From Futiania mangrovi (GTDB lineage Bacteria; Pseudomonadota; Alphaproteobacteria; Futianiales; Futianiaceae): a stretch of DNA of 64,000 bases. This document shows, in pieces, positions 36,232 through 45,134 of this stretch (the stretch's first letter is position 1; every line of letters starts with the position of its first letter). The stretch is from assembly GCF_024158125.1 (NCBI RefSeq), contig NZ_JAMZFT010000002.1, forward strand, positions 930,001 to 994,000. Reading direction: 5' to 3'. The notes beneath the pieces are model-generated. The model was not told the origin of the DNA. It ran no database searches and saw only the letters and a list, made by a program, of their open reading frames with translations. The translations under genes and the position numbers were made by a program.

Positions 36232-37452
36232 ATGGCAGGACCTCTCTCCGGCGTGCGCGTGCTCGATTTCACGGCGATCATTCTCGGGCCGCTGGCGTCG
36301 CAGATCCTCGGCGACATGGGCGCCGACGTCTGGAAGGTGGAGCCGCCGGAAGGCGACATGCTGCGCAATGTCGGCCCCTCTCGCACGCCGCACATGGGGC
36401 CGCTGTTCCTGCACCTGAACCGGAACAAGCGCAGCATCGCGCTGGATCTGCGGTCAGAGGCGGCACGGCCCGTGCTCGCGCGCCTGATCGGCGAAGCCGA
36501 CGTGCTGATGCACAACATGCGGCCCAAGGCGCTCGCGAAACTCGGGCTCTCCTACGAGGATGTCTGCCGGATCAATCCGCGGATCATCCATTGCGGCGCC
36601 TTCGGGTTCGGCCAGACCGGCCCCTATGCGGACCGGCCGGCCTACGATGACCTGATCCAGGGCGCGGTCGGCCTGCCCGGGCTGCAGGCGCCGCCGGGGG
36701 GCGAGCCGCGCTACGTGGCGACCGCGATCGTCGACCGCTCGGTCGGCCTCGCCATGGCCTCGGCGATCGGCATGGCGCTCTATGCGCGGGAAAAGACCGG
36801 CAAGGGGCAGGCCATCGAGGTGCCCATGTTCGAGAACATGGTGCAGTTCGTCTGGTCCGATCATCTCTATGGCAAGACGTTCGATCCGCCGCTCGGGCCT
36901 GCGGGCTACCCGCGGATGCTCGACGCCGAGCGCCGCCCATACCGGACGTCCGACGGCTATATCAGCGTCATCGTCTACACCGACCGGCACTGGCAGCGGT
37001 TCTTCGAGCGCATCGGCCGGACCGACCTTGCGCAGGATCCGCGCTACACGACGATCAAGGGCCGGGTGGAGAACATCAGCTGGCTCTACGGTTTCCTGGC
37101 CGAGACATTTGCGGCCCGGACCTCGGCGGAATGGCTGGAGCTGCTGGCGGACGTGGACATTCCGGCGGCGCCGCTGCTGACCGCGGACACGTTGCTCTCC
37201 GACCCGCACCTGACCGCGACGGGGTTCATCCAGACGGTCGAGCACCCGTCGGAGGGGCGGCTGAGGACCTTCGGCATCCCGTCCTCCTGGAGTGCGACGG
37301 TGCCCGAGGTCGCACGCCAGGCCCCCCGGCTCGGCGAACACACCGTAGAGCTTTGCGAACAGCTTGGGGTACCGCACAATCAGATCGATGCGCTGGTCGC
37401 ATCCGGCGCCGCCATCGACGGACGCGCGGTATCCGCGACGCCGCCTTCGTGA
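36232..37452 (+). CDS. CaiB/BaiF (family III) CoA-transferase
   Basis: A 406-residue family III CoA-transferase with V-R-V-L-D-F-T (8-14), D-M-G-A-D-V-W-K-V-E-P-P (28-39) and N-R-N-K-R-S-I-A-L-D-L (63-73). The P-A-Y-D-D-L-I-Q-G segment contains the catalytic Asp139. Unlike its neighbour it has the Y-D-x-x-x-Q-G form typical of true CoA-transferases. Heteromeric pairs of such proteins are known for succinyl-CoA:citramalate/malate and benzylsuccinate CoA-transferases; a similar two-subunit enzyme is plausible. TRAP transporter genes follow after 19 bases. Confidence 0.9.
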   Translation: MAGPLSGVRVLDFTAIILGPLASQILGDMGADVWKVEPPEGDMLRNVGPSRTPHMGPLFLHLNRNKRSIALDLRSEAARPVLARLIGEADVLMHNMRPKALAKLGLSYEDVCRINPRIIHCGAFGFGQTGPYADRPAYDDLIQGAVGLPGLQAPPGGEPRYVATAIVDRSVGLAMASAIGMALYAREKTGKGQAIEVPMFENMVQFVWSDHLYGKTFDPPLGPAGYPRMLDAERRPYRTSDGYISVIVYTDRHWQRFFERIGRTDLAQDPRYTTIKGRVENISWLYGFLAETFAARTSAEWLELLADVDIPAAPLLTADTLLSDPHLTATGFIQTVEHPSEGRLRTFGIPSSWSATVPEVARQAPRLGEHTVELCEQLGVPHNQIDALVASGAAIDGRAVSATPPS

Positions 37453-37471
37453 AGGAGGCAAGGGAGGTTCC

Positions 37472-37981
37472 GTGAACAACTCAGCACTTCATCGAGGTCT
37501 GGCCGTCGTCGAGGACGCGCTGCACGCGCTGGGATGCACGGCACTGGGTGCGGTGCTGCTGCTCATCACGGTGGATGCACTCCTGCGCTTCGTGGCGAAC
37601 GAGACGATCGAGTTCCAGTTCGAGTTCACGGAGATGTACCTGATGCCCGCGATGGCGGCGCTGTCGCTCGCGCGGGTGCAGCGTGTGCGCGGGCATCTCG
37701 CGATCGAGTTCGTGTCGCTGTCCTGGCTTGGCCCGTTCGGCGCGGTGCTTGCCCGGCTGAACCACGCGCTGCCGGCCTTGTTCTTCGCGCTGCTGACCTG
37801 GCAGTCGGGGAAGTATGCCTGGGCGGCCTGGGTGCGCGACGACATCTTCATGGGAACGATCGACTGGCCGATGTACGCCGCGTACCTGAGTATTCCTGTC
37901 GGCACGGGGGTTCTGACGATCCGTCTGATCGTGGACACCCTGTCCGGAGATCGGGAACAAGAACAACAACAAGCACACTGA
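37472..37981 (+). CDS. dctQ: TRAP transporter small permease (DctQ)
   Basis: A 169-residue four-helix membrane protein. The GTG at 37472 is chosen for AGGGAGG seven bases upstream. It has E-F-Q-F-E-F-T-E-M-Y-L (about 46-56) and A-R-V-Q-R-V-R-G-H-L-A-I-E (about 68-80), the segment preceding the third helix of DctQ proteins. It is the first of a Q-P-M set fused to the CoA-transferase operon, which suggests that the imported acid is activated by CoA transfer. Confidence 0.88.
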   Translation: MNNSALHRGLAVVEDALHALGCTALGAVLLLITVDALLRFVANETIEFQFEFTEMYLMPAMAALSLARVQRVRGHLAIEFVSLSWLGPFGAVLARLNHALPALFFALLTWQSGKYAWAAWVRDDIFMGTIDWPMYAAYLSIPVGTGVLTIRLIVDTLSGDREQEQQQAH

Positions 37982-38006
37982 TCACAAGTCATTGGGAGGA
38001 CCTGCA

Positions 38007-39032
38007 ATGAAGTTCAGGAACTTGAAGACGGTCGCCGCGCTGGCGGCCCTGCTGTTCGGGGCCGTGTCCGGCTCTGCCTTTGCGCAGCAGATCGAACTGA
38101 AGGTCGGCGACTGGCAGTCGCTGCAACACATCCAGTCCACGGCGGGCACGCAGTGGTTCATGAAGGAAGTGGAGAAGCGCACCAACGGCAAGGTGAAGTT
38201 CGTCCACTTCCCGGCGGAGCAGGCGGCGAAGGCCCGCGGGCTGCTCGATGCGGCGGCCAGCGGCGTCGTGGACATCGCACTCACCGGCAGCCTTTATTCC
38301 CCGGACCGGCTTCCGCTCAACTCGGTCATCGGCCTTCCGGGACTCGGCAACTCGGCGGTGGCCGCAACCAAGCCCCTGAACGACATGGTCAGGAACGGTC
38401 TGCTGCGCGACGAGTTCATCAGTGCCGGCGTGGTGCCGCTCTATGCCTACGCGCTGACGCCCTACCAGATCCTGCTGCGTGAAAAGGCGGTTGCAAACGT
38501 CTCCGACTGGGACGGCCTGAAGATCCGCACGGGCGGCTCGACCCAGGCGCTGACGGCGCGGTCGATGGGGGCGACGGGCATTAGCCTTCCGGGGCCGGAA
38601 GTCTACACCGCCGTCGAGCGCGGCACCGTGGACGGCGTCCTGTTCCCGATCCCGTCGGTTGCACCCTACAACCTGCAGGAGGTGGTCAAGTTCATCTCCA
38701 CGAACGGCTCCTTCGGCAACTTCGGTTGTAACCTCGTGATCAACCAGGCGACCTTCGACGCGCTCCCCGCGGACGTGAAGGAGGTGATGCTCGAGGTCGG
38801 CACCGAGGCGGCGCTGAACGTCGCCAAGGCGCAGGACGACCTGAGCGCGGGCCTTCTGAAGGAGTGGGCCGCCCAGGGGATCACCCTGATCGAGTTCACG
38901 CCGGAGCAGCTGAAGGCCTATGAGGACACGCTGGCGCCGGTCAGCGACGAGTGGGTCGAGCGCATCGGCAAGAACAACCCCAACGCCAAGGCGGTCTACG
39001 AGGCGTTCCTGAAGGGCGTCGCCGCTCAATAA
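38007..39032 (+). CDS. dctP: TRAP transporter substrate-binding protein (DctP family)
   Basis: A 341-residue periplasmic binding protein with a signal peptide (about 1-26, cleavage near A-F-A) and GGGAGGA before the ATG at 38007. The DctP signature W-D-G-L-K-I-R-T-G-G-S-T-Q-A-L (about 165-179) contains the conserved Arg that binds the carboxylate ligand. V-E-R-G-T-V-D-G-V-L follows. It lies between dctQ and dctM, and a hairpin follows its stop. Confidence 0.93.
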   Translation: MKFRNLKTVAALAALLFGAVSGSAFAQQIELKVGDWQSLQHIQSTAGTQWFMKEVEKRTNGKVKFVHFPAEQAAKARGLLDAAASGVVDIALTGSLYSPDRLPLNSVIGLPGLGNSAVAATKPLNDMVRNGLLRDEFISAGVVPLYAYALTPYQILLREKAVANVSDWDGLKIRTGGSTQALTARSMGATGISLPGPEVYTAVERGTVDGVLFPIPSVAPYNLQEVVKFISTNGSFGNFGCNLVINQATFDALPADVKEVMLEVGTEAALNVAKAQDDLSAGLLKEWAAQGITLIEFTPEQLKAYEDTLAPVSDEWVERIGKNNPNAKAVYEAFLKGVAAQ

Positions 39033-39043
39033 TCCACCATAAC

Positions 39044-39073
39044 AGCCGGCGCATCCTCCGCGGTGCGCCGGCT
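39044..39073 (+). other. Intercistronic stem-loop between dctP and dctM
   Basis: A perfect 10-bp stem (39044-39053 with 39064-39073) with a 10-base loop is followed by a pyrimidine-rich stretch (TCTTCCT) but no U run. It is probably an mRNA processing or attenuation element that keeps binding-protein expression above that of the permease. Confidence 0.55.
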
Positions 39074-39097
39074 TCTTCCTGCCGGGAGGGGTAAGCG

Positions 39098-40384
39098 TTG
39101 ACACTCGTTCTTGTCACGCTCGTGCTTTTTGCGCTTCTGCTCGGGCGGATGCCCGTGGCCTTCGCCATGGCGATCGCCGGCCTGATCGGGCTGACCGAGC
39201 AGATGGGATGGACCGTCGCCATCTCGATCCTCGAACGGCTCGTGTTCGAATCGACTTCCGCCTTCATTCTGGTCGCCATTCCCCTGTTCATCCTGATGGC
39301 GGAACTGTTGACCGCGGGCGACATCACGCGGCGGACGGTCATCGCCTGTCAGGCGTGGATCGGCCACCTGAAGGGCGGCCTTGCATTCGCGACGGTGGGT
39401 GCCGCGGTTCTGCTTGCAGCCCTCGTCGGCTCCAGCACCGCGTCGAGCGCGACGATGGCCACCTCCGCCTATCCGGAGATGAAGAAGTTCAAGTACGACG
39501 ACCGGCTCTCCACCGCGGTCGTCAGCGTGGGCGGCACGCTCGCCATCCTCATTCCGCCGAGCATCGTGCTGATCTTCTACGGCGTGCTGACCGAGACCTC
39601 GATCGGCAACCTCTTCCTCGCGGGCGTCCTGCCGGGCCTGCTCACCGCAGCCGGGTTCGTCGTGACGATCATGATCCGCGCGCGGCGGCAAGGCATGGCC
39701 CCGCCCGCAGAAGCCTTCGAGATGCGTCGGGCGCTGCGGTCCTCGGTCAGCATCTGGCCGGTGATGCTGCTGATCTTCGGCATGATGGGGGCGATCTACT
39801 CGGGCATCGCGTCTCCGACCGAGGCCGCGGCACTGGGCGCGAGCGGCGCGCTGATCCTGGCGCTGACCCAGCGCGAGATGAACCGCAGCAAGCTGTTCGA
39901 GGCGTTCAGCCGGTCGGTGCAGACCACGGTGATGATCGTGACGATCATCTACTGCTCGCACGTCTTCTCCGGTTATCTCGTGTTCACGCGGGTCACGCCC
40001 GATGTGATCGAGATGGTGCAGCAGTCGGGCCTGCCGCCCTCGCTGATCCTGTTCGTCGTGCTGGTACTGATCCTGTTTCTCGGGTTCTTCCTCGACCAGA
40101 TCGCCATCATGGGCCTGACGCTGCCGCTGGTGTTCCCGCTGATGATGGCGCTGGGCTACGATCCGCTCTGGTTCGGGATCGTGATCACCAAGACGGTGGA
40201 GATCGGGCTTCTGACGCCGCCGCTCGGGCTCAACGTCTACGTGACGGCCAGCCGGACCGGGGTGGCGCTGAACACGGTGTTCCGGGGTGTCATGCCCTTC
40301 CTGCTGGCCGAGCTTGTCGTCCTGGCGCTCCTGGTCTTCTTCCCCGACATCACCCTTTGGCTGCCGGAGCAGGTCGGCTTCTAG
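39098..40384 (+). CDS. dctM: TRAP transporter large permease (DctM)
   Basis: A 428-residue multi-helix permease. It starts at a TTG preceded by GGGAGGGG; no ATG fits upstream of the first helix. The DctM motifs are L-L-G-R-M-P-V-A-F-A-M (about 12-22), L-V-G-S-S-T-A-S-S-A-T-M (about 107-118), I-L-I-P-P-S-I-V (about 148-155), S-P-T-E-A-A-A-L-G (about 241-249) and L-L-T-P-P-L-G-L-N-V-Y. It is the Na+-coupled carrier subunit of the second full TRAP system. The unusual start codon may reduce its translation relative to the binding protein. Confidence 0.94.
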   Translation: MTLVLVTLVLFALLLGRMPVAFAMAIAGLIGLTEQMGWTVAISILERLVFESTSAFILVAIPLFILMAELLTAGDITRRTVIACQAWIGHLKGGLAFATVGAAVLLAALVGSSTASSATMATSAYPEMKKFKYDDRLSTAVVSVGGTLAILIPPSIVLIFYGVLTETSIGNLFLAGVLPGLLTAAGFVVTIMIRARRQGMAPPAEAFEMRRALRSSVSIWPVMLLIFGMMGAIYSGIASPTEAAALGASGALILALTQREMNRSKLFEAFSRSVQTTVMIVTIIYCSHVFSGYLVFTRVTPDVIEMVQQSGLPPSLILFVVLVLILFLGFFLDQIAIMGLTLPLVFPLMMALGYDPLWFGIVITKTVEIGLLTPPLGLNVYVTASRTGVALNTVFRGVMPFLLAELVVLALLVFFPDITLWLPEQVGF

Positions 40385-40412
40385 GCCGCCCGCTGCGCTG
40401 GAGAATGCGCCC

Positions 40413-41309
40413 ATGCAGGTTGGATACATCGGACTGGGCAACATGGGCGGCGCGCTGGCGGAGCGGCTGCAGCTGAGCACTCCGCTGCACGTCCACGACC
40501 GCAGCCAGGCCGCGATGGACCGGCTCGCGGCTGCGGGCGCAACCCCTTGCGCCACCGCGCGCGAGGTGGCGGAGCGCTGCGACCTCGTTCTCACCTGCCT
40601 GCAGACCTCCGCCCAGGTGCGCGAGGTGGTCTTCGGTGCAGGCGGGCTTGCCGAGGGCCTCAAACCCGGCACGATCGTTGTCGATCAGACCACCGGGGAC
40701 CCCTTCGAAACCCGGAAGCTCCAGGCCGAGGTGGACGCCCTCGGCGCGCACTTCATGGACGCGCCGGTCAGCGGCGGCCCGCCCGGCGCCGCGGCCGGGA
40801 CCATCGCCATCATGGCGGGGGCGCCCGCGGACCTTTATGCGCGGGTCGAGCCGGTGCTGCGCGCGATCAGCTGCAACGTCTATCACACGGGCGACGTCGG
40901 CAGCGGGCACGTGATGAAGCTTGCGAACAACCTCCTGTCCGCGGCCCAGCGACTGCTCAGCCACGAGATCATGTGCCTTGCCGTCGGGAACGGGGTCGCC
41001 CCCGCGACGGCGGTCGAGGTGATGCGCAAGGGGTCGGGGCGCAACTACACGCTCGACAACACTTATCCGCGCCACATCCTGACCGGGGAGCTGTTCCAGG
41101 GGTTCACGCTCGCGCTGATGCACAAGGATGTGTCGCTCGCCACCGAGATGGCGCGGCAGTCCGGCGTGCCTCTGTTCTTCGGCGCGCAGGTCCGCGAGCA
41201 TTACCAGGCCGCGATCAACCAGCTTGGCGCCGAGGCCGATGTCAACGAGGCCGTGCGCCTGTTCGAGCGCGCGGCACAGGTGATGCTGCGCCCGCAGGAG
41301 AACGGCTGA
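40413..41309 (+). CDS. 3-hydroxyisobutyrate dehydrogenase-family NAD(P)-dependent oxidoreductase
   Basis: A 298-residue beta-hydroxyacid dehydrogenase. The Rossmann motif G-x-G-x-x-G is at 7-12, the substrate loop D-A-P-V-S-G-G at 116-122, and catalytic Lys169 in G-H-V-M-K-L-A-N-N. Enzymes of this family oxidise 3-hydroxyisobutyrate, tartronate semialdehyde, 2-(hydroxymethyl)glutarate and similar beta-hydroxyacids. GGAG precedes the ATG, and the gene follows dctM by 28 bases, so it belongs to the CoA-transferase/TRAP operon. The specific substrate cannot be read from the sequence. Confidence 0.9.
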   Translation: MQVGYIGLGNMGGALAERLQLSTPLHVHDRSQAAMDRLAAAGATPCATAREVAERCDLVLTCLQTSAQVREVVFGAGGLAEGLKPGTIVVDQTTGDPFETRKLQAEVDALGAHFMDAPVSGGPPGAAAGTIAIMAGAPADLYARVEPVLRAISCNVYHTGDVGSGHVMKLANNLLSAAQRLLSHEIMCLAVGNGVAPATAVEVMRKGSGRNYTLDNTYPRHILTGELFQGFTLALMHKDVSLATEMARQSGVPLFFGAQVREHYQAAINQLGAEADVNEAVRLFERAAQVMLRPQENG

Positions 41310-41351
41310 CGCGCCCGCAGGGGCGCCCCAAGACGCGAGGGAGGGGAGAGC

Positions 41352-41732
41352 ATGGACAAGCGCGAAGCCGGACGGCAGGTGATGCGCGAGGTTCTTGGCG
41401 AGGGTTATCTCGAACGCCGGGATGCCTCGACCAATTCGTTCAACGCGCCGCTTCGGCGGTTTTCCGAGGAATCTTGCTTCGGCGAGTCATGGTCCCGCCC
41501 GGGCCTTGCGCGGCCGGTGCGCAGCCTCCTGTGCCTCGTGATGCTGACCGCGCTCGGCCGCACGGCGGAGTTCCGCATCCACGTCGGCGCGGCGCTCAAC
41601 AATGGCTGCACGCCGGAGGAGATCCAGGAGGCGATCTACCAGGCCGCGGTCTATTGCGGCCTGCCCGCGGCGGTCGAGAGCTTCCGGATCGCGGAGGAGG
41701 TTCTGCGCGAGCGCGGCATCGAGATCGCCTGA
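41352..41732 (+). CDS. Carboxymuconolactone decarboxylase (PcaC/AhpD-like) family protein
   Basis: A 126-residue helical protein with the CMD-family core. It has F-G-E-S-W-S-R-P-G-L near 43-52, then R-S-L-L-C-L-V-M-L-T-A-L-G-R, H-V-G-A-A-L-N-N-G-C-T and I-Y-Q-A-A-V-Y-C-G-L-P-A-A. There is no C-x-x-C pair, so it is PcaC-like rather than an AhpD peroxidase. In protocatechuate degradation PcaC decarboxylates 4-carboxymuconolactone, but no other pca gene is visible here and another role is likely. It is probably the last gene of the 35-41.7 kb operon. Confidence 0.85.
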   Translation: MDKREAGRQVMREVLGEGYLERRDASTNSFNAPLRRFSEESCFGESWSRPGLARPVRSLLCLVMLTALGRTAEFRIHVGAALNNGCTPEEIQEAIYQAAVYCGLPAAVESFRIAEEVLRERGIEIA

Positions 41733-41737
41733 GTCTG

Positions 41738-42166
41738 TCAGCCCGCGGCGGGACCGCCGGTCCTGATGAGCTTCATGATGATGGAGGCGTCGGCGACGAG
41801 CCGCCCGTCGATCGCGATCCGCGATTCCAGGAACAGCAGCGACCCCGACCGCTGCCGCAGCGTGGCGTCGGCCACGAGGAAGTCGCCGGCGCGGGCGGGC
41901 ACCATGAAGCGCGTGTCCTGTTGCACGGTGACCGCCGTCTGCCGGTCCAGCTGGTGATAGGCCACCAGCGTGGCGGTGTGGTCGAGCAGCGCCATGAGCG
42001 TGCCGCCGTGAACGAGCCCCAGGGGGTTCGCGTGGCGGCTGTCGGACTGCACGCCATAGATCCAGCCCGTGCCCTCGCGCTTGGCCAGGAGGGGGCCCAG
42101 GCTCTCCCACAGGCCTGCAACCTTCATGGCGCGCCAGCCTTCGGGGAGCGGTCGGTCGTCGGTCAT
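41738..42166 (-). CDS. PaaI-type hot-dog thioesterase
   Basis: A 142-residue acyl-CoA thioesterase-like protein. The hot-dog helix motif N-P-L-G-L-V-H-G-G-T-L-M-A-L-L-D (about 47-62) contains the H-G-G that positions the thioester, with an Asp downstream. T-R-F-M-V-P-A-R-A-G-D-F is the typical strand. Such enzymes release CoA from stalled acyl-CoA intermediates. It converges on the CMD-like gene with a five-base gap and is followed by trkH on the same strand. Confidence 0.88.
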   Translation of the reverse strand: MTDDRPLPEGWRAMKVAGLWESLGPLLAKREGTGWIYGVQSDSRHANPLGLVHGGTLMALLDHTATLVAYHQLDRQTAVTVQQDTRFMVPARAGDFLVADATLRQRSGSLLFLESRIAIDGRLVADASIIMKLIRTGGPAAG

Positions 42167-42209
42167 CGCGGTCTCATCCGGCTTTGGTTTCTCGATGTCG
42201 TGCGGCCCG

Positions 42210-43658
42210 CTAGCGCCGCCAGCTTTCCGGCGTCAGCAGGACGAGAACGGTAACGATCTCCAGCCGTCCGAGCAGCATGCCCAGCGACAGCGCCCACTTG
42301 GCGGCGTCGGGAAGGTCCGCGAAATTGCCTGCCGGGCCGATCTCCGACCCGATGCCGGGTCCGACATTGGCCACCGCCGTCAGCGCGCCGGAAACCGCCG
42401 TGTCGAAGTCGAGCCCGATGAACGACAGAACGAGCGCCAGCCCGGCGATGGTCAGCGCATAGAGCATGGCGAAGCCTGCCACCGATTCGCGCACGTCGGA
42501 TTCTACCTTGCGCCCGCCATAGCGCGCGGGAAACACGCCGTGCGGCGTCAGCGTGCTGCGCAGGGACTGGACGAGCATGGCGAAGGCGATCTGCAGCCGG
42601 TAGGTCTTGAAGCCGCCGCTGGTCGATCCCGCGCAGCCGCCCAGGAAGGTCAGCATGAAGAAACTTCCGACCGCCGCGCTGCCCCAGAGCGTGTAGTCCT
42701 CGGTCGCGAACCCGGTCGTCGTGATGACGGAGGCCGTGTTCACCGCAACCGCCGTCAGCGCCGAGAACCAGTCCTCCGTGCCCGACGCGATGCGCCACAG
42801 CGTCAGCGCCAGCCAGACGGCCGCGATGAGGCCCAGGAAGCCCTGCACCTGCGTGTCCCGCAGAAGCGCGAGGCTGTCGCGGCGCGCGGTCACGATGTAG
42901 ATGCCGAACGGAAGCGCGCCCAGCAGCATGAACAGCGTGGCCGTCCAGTAGATCGCGGGGCTGCCGAAATAGCCGAGGGAGGCGTCGTGCGTCGAGTATC
43001 CGCCGGTCGAGACCGTCGTCATGGCGTGGTTGATCGCGTCGAAGCCGCTCATCCCGAACACGAAGTAGAGCAGGCTGCAGGCGAGGGTGAGCACGACATA
43101 GATCCCGCCGATCCAGGCGGCGAGCTGGCCCGGGCGCGGCAGCACCTTCTCGGACGAGCGGTCGGAACTTTCCAGCCGGAACAGCTGCATGCCGCCAACG
43201 CGCAGGAAGGGCAGCATGACGATGCCCATGACGATGATGCCGACACCCCCGATCCACTGCAGCATCGACCGCCAGACGAGCAGCCCCGGCGGCAGCGTGT
43301 CGAGACCCGACAGGACGGTCGAGCCCGTCGTGGTGAGGCCGGAAATCGCCTCGAAGAAGGAATCGGCAAACCCGATCCGCAATTCGGCGAACAGGAAGGG
43401 CAGCGCGCCGAACATGCTCGCGGTGAGCCACGAGACGACCGTCAGGATGAAGCCCTGCCGCAGCGACATGCTGGATGACGATCCGCGCGACGCGAGCACG
43501 AGCGTGCCGGCTGCGAACAGCGTGAACAGAGCCGACAGGGCGAAGGAATGCCAATCCGGGTGGCCCCACGCGAGATCGACGAGGGCGGGCACGATCATCG
43601 CAAGTCCGAGGATGCCGAGCATGTAGCCGATGGCAAGCGTGACGATGCCGAACGTCAT
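42210..43658 (-). CDS. trkH: Potassium uptake protein TrkH
   Basis: A 482-residue K+ channel-like transporter subunit with four pore repeats. The selectivity-filter segments are visible as T-T-T-G-S-T, S-T-G-G-Y-S, T-T-T-G-F-A and N-V-G-P-G, and G-C-A-G-S-T-S-G-G-F-K lies between repeats. It has ten or more hydrophobic segments. TrkH needs the cytosolic NAD-binding TrkA, which is not in this window. The ATG at 43658 has GGAAAGA upstream; the frame is open for another 56 codons without membrane character. It appears unrelated to the catabolic genes around it. Confidence 0.93.
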   Translation of the reverse strand: MTFGIVTLAIGYMLGILGLAMIVPALVDLAWGHPDWHSFALSALFTLFAAGTLVLASRGSSSSMSLRQGFILTVVSWLTASMFGALPFLFAELRIGFADSFFEAISGLTTTGSTVLSGLDTLPPGLLVWRSMLQWIGGVGIIVMGIVMLPFLRVGGMQLFRLESSDRSSEKVLPRPGQLAAWIGGIYVVLTLACSLLYFVFGMSGFDAINHAMTTVSTGGYSTHDASLGYFGSPAIYWTATLFMLLGALPFGIYIVTARRDSLALLRDTQVQGFLGLIAAVWLALTLWRIASGTEDWFSALTAVAVNTASVITTTGFATEDYTLWGSAAVGSFFMLTFLGGCAGSTSGGFKTYRLQIAFAMLVQSLRSTLTPHGVFPARYGGRKVESDVRESVAGFAMLYALTIAGLALVLSFIGLDFDTAVSGALTAVANVGPGIGSEIGPAGNFADLPDAAKWALSLGMLLGRLEIVTVLVLLTPESWRR

Positions 43659-43870
43659 CCGGTCTTTCCGCGTTCCGGGACGCTGGCCCCCTTGCCGCGC
43701 CGCGCGATCCCGAAAGGGATAACGCGCATTGGCGGCGCCGGCCACTCCTGTTTGCCCGGGACTTTGGTGCATGACCGGGTTGCGTCCCCTTGCGCCCGGG
43801 GAATTACCGCTCAGAATGGCGGGCAAGGAACGAGAACGCCAGACCGGGCGTCCGAGGGGAGGAGTGGGCC

Positions 43871-45124
43871 ATGGGCATGACCATGATCGAGAAGATCCTG
43901 GCGCGCGCGGCGGGGTTGCCGGCCGTTGCGCCCGGCGACGTCGTGACCGTGGGCGTCGAGACCGCCGTCGTCATCGACCAGAACTTCATGCACAACCGCA
44001 TGCGCGAACCCAAGCGGGTCTGGGATCCCGACAAGGTCGTCATCATGCTCGATCACATCGCGCCCGCCGACACGCCGATGCGCGCCAACATCCACAAGGC
44101 GGCCCGGAAGTTCGCGGAGAAGCAGGGCATCACCCAGTTCCACGACGTGAACGGCGGCCTCGGCATCTGCCACCAGCTCGTGGCCGATTACGGCTATGCG
44201 CTTCCCGGCAGCGTGCTCGCCTGCGTCGACTCGCACACCTGCAGCGCGGGTGCCTTCAACTGCGCCGCGCGTGGCATCGGGCACCCGGAAATGGCCTATG
44301 TGCTCGCGACCGGGCGGACGTGGTTTCCGGTGGTCGAGACGGTGCGCTACGAGTTCGTCTCCGAACTGCCGCGCGTCCTCAACGGCAAGGATGTCATCCT
44401 GCACATCGCCAACACCTATGGCGACCACGCCATGCAGAACGTGGAGTTCGTGGGGCCGGGCGTCGCGGCCATGAGCATGAACACCCGGCGCACCATCGCC
44501 ACCATGTGCGCGGAGATCAGCACCGAGTTCGCGGTGTTCGAGGCGGACGAGCGGTGCATCGAGCATGTCCGCAGCCGCAGCCCCGATGCCGCGTTCGAGC
44601 CGCAGGCCGCCGACGCGGACGCGGTCTATGCCGATGTCCGCACGGTCGACCTCGGCGCCCTGGAGCCGCTCGTTGCCTTTCCCGACACGGTCGTGCGCAA
44701 CTCCCGCCCCGTCAGCGAGGCCGCGAACGTCCGGATCGACCAGGCGTTCATCGGGTCCTGCGCCAATGGCACGCTCGACGATTTTGAGGCGGCGGCCACT
44801 GTCCTCAAGGGCCGGAAGATCGCGCGCGGCACGCGCCTCATCGTGACACCGGGCTCGCAGGCCGTCCTGCTCGAGGCGACGCGCCGCGGCTATGTCGAGA
44901 CGCTGCTGGAGGCCGGCGCGGTCGTGACGAACTCCACGTGCGGCGCGTGCTGCGGCTACTCCAACGGCGTGCTGGGCGCGGGCGAGGTCTGCATCACGGC
45001 GAGCACGCGGAACTTCAAGGGCCGCATGGGAAGCCCGGAGGCGTCGATCTATCTCGCCTCCCCGGCCACCGTCGCGGCCAGCGCCGTGCGCGGCTTCATC
45101 GCCGATCCGCGCGACATGATGTGA
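43871..45124 (+). CDS. LeuC-like hydro-lyase large subunit (aconitase family)
   Basis: A 417-residue large subunit of a two-subunit [4Fe-4S] hydro-lyase. The cluster ligands are Cys297 (S-C-A-N-G) and Cys357/Cys360 (S-T-C-G-A-C). It follows the short LeuC/homoaconitase/dimethylmaleate hydratase pattern. The substrate-loop motif reads C-V-D-S-H-T where most relatives have G-D-S-H-T. No leuA or leuB lies nearby, and the neighbours are CoA-dependent catabolic genes, so a hydratase for a branched C5-C6 diacid is as likely as isopropylmalate isomerase. GGGGAGGAG precedes the ATG at 43871. Confidence 0.88.
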   Translation: MGMTMIEKILARAAGLPAVAPGDVVTVGVETAVVIDQNFMHNRMREPKRVWDPDKVVIMLDHIAPADTPMRANIHKAARKFAEKQGITQFHDVNGGLGICHQLVADYGYALPGSVLACVDSHTCSAGAFNCAARGIGHPEMAYVLATGRTWFPVVETVRYEFVSELPRVLNGKDVILHIANTYGDHAMQNVEFVGPGVAAMSMNTRRTIATMCAEISTEFAVFEADERCIEHVRSRSPDAAFEPQAADADAVYADVRTVDLGALEPLVAFPDTVVRNSRPVSEAANVRIDQAFIGSCANGTLDDFEAAATVLKGRKIARGTRLIVTPGSQAVLLEATRRGYVETLLEAGAVVTNSTCGACCGYSNGVLGAGEVCITASTRNFKGRMGSPEASIYLASPATVAASAVRGFIADPRDMM

Positions 45125-45134
45125 CGAGGCAGAC

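Noticed and set aside
41352-41732. Assignment as pcaC of the protocatechuate pathway
   Set aside because: No other pca gene is in the window, and the gene ends a CoA-transferase/TRAP operon. Only the protein family is supported.
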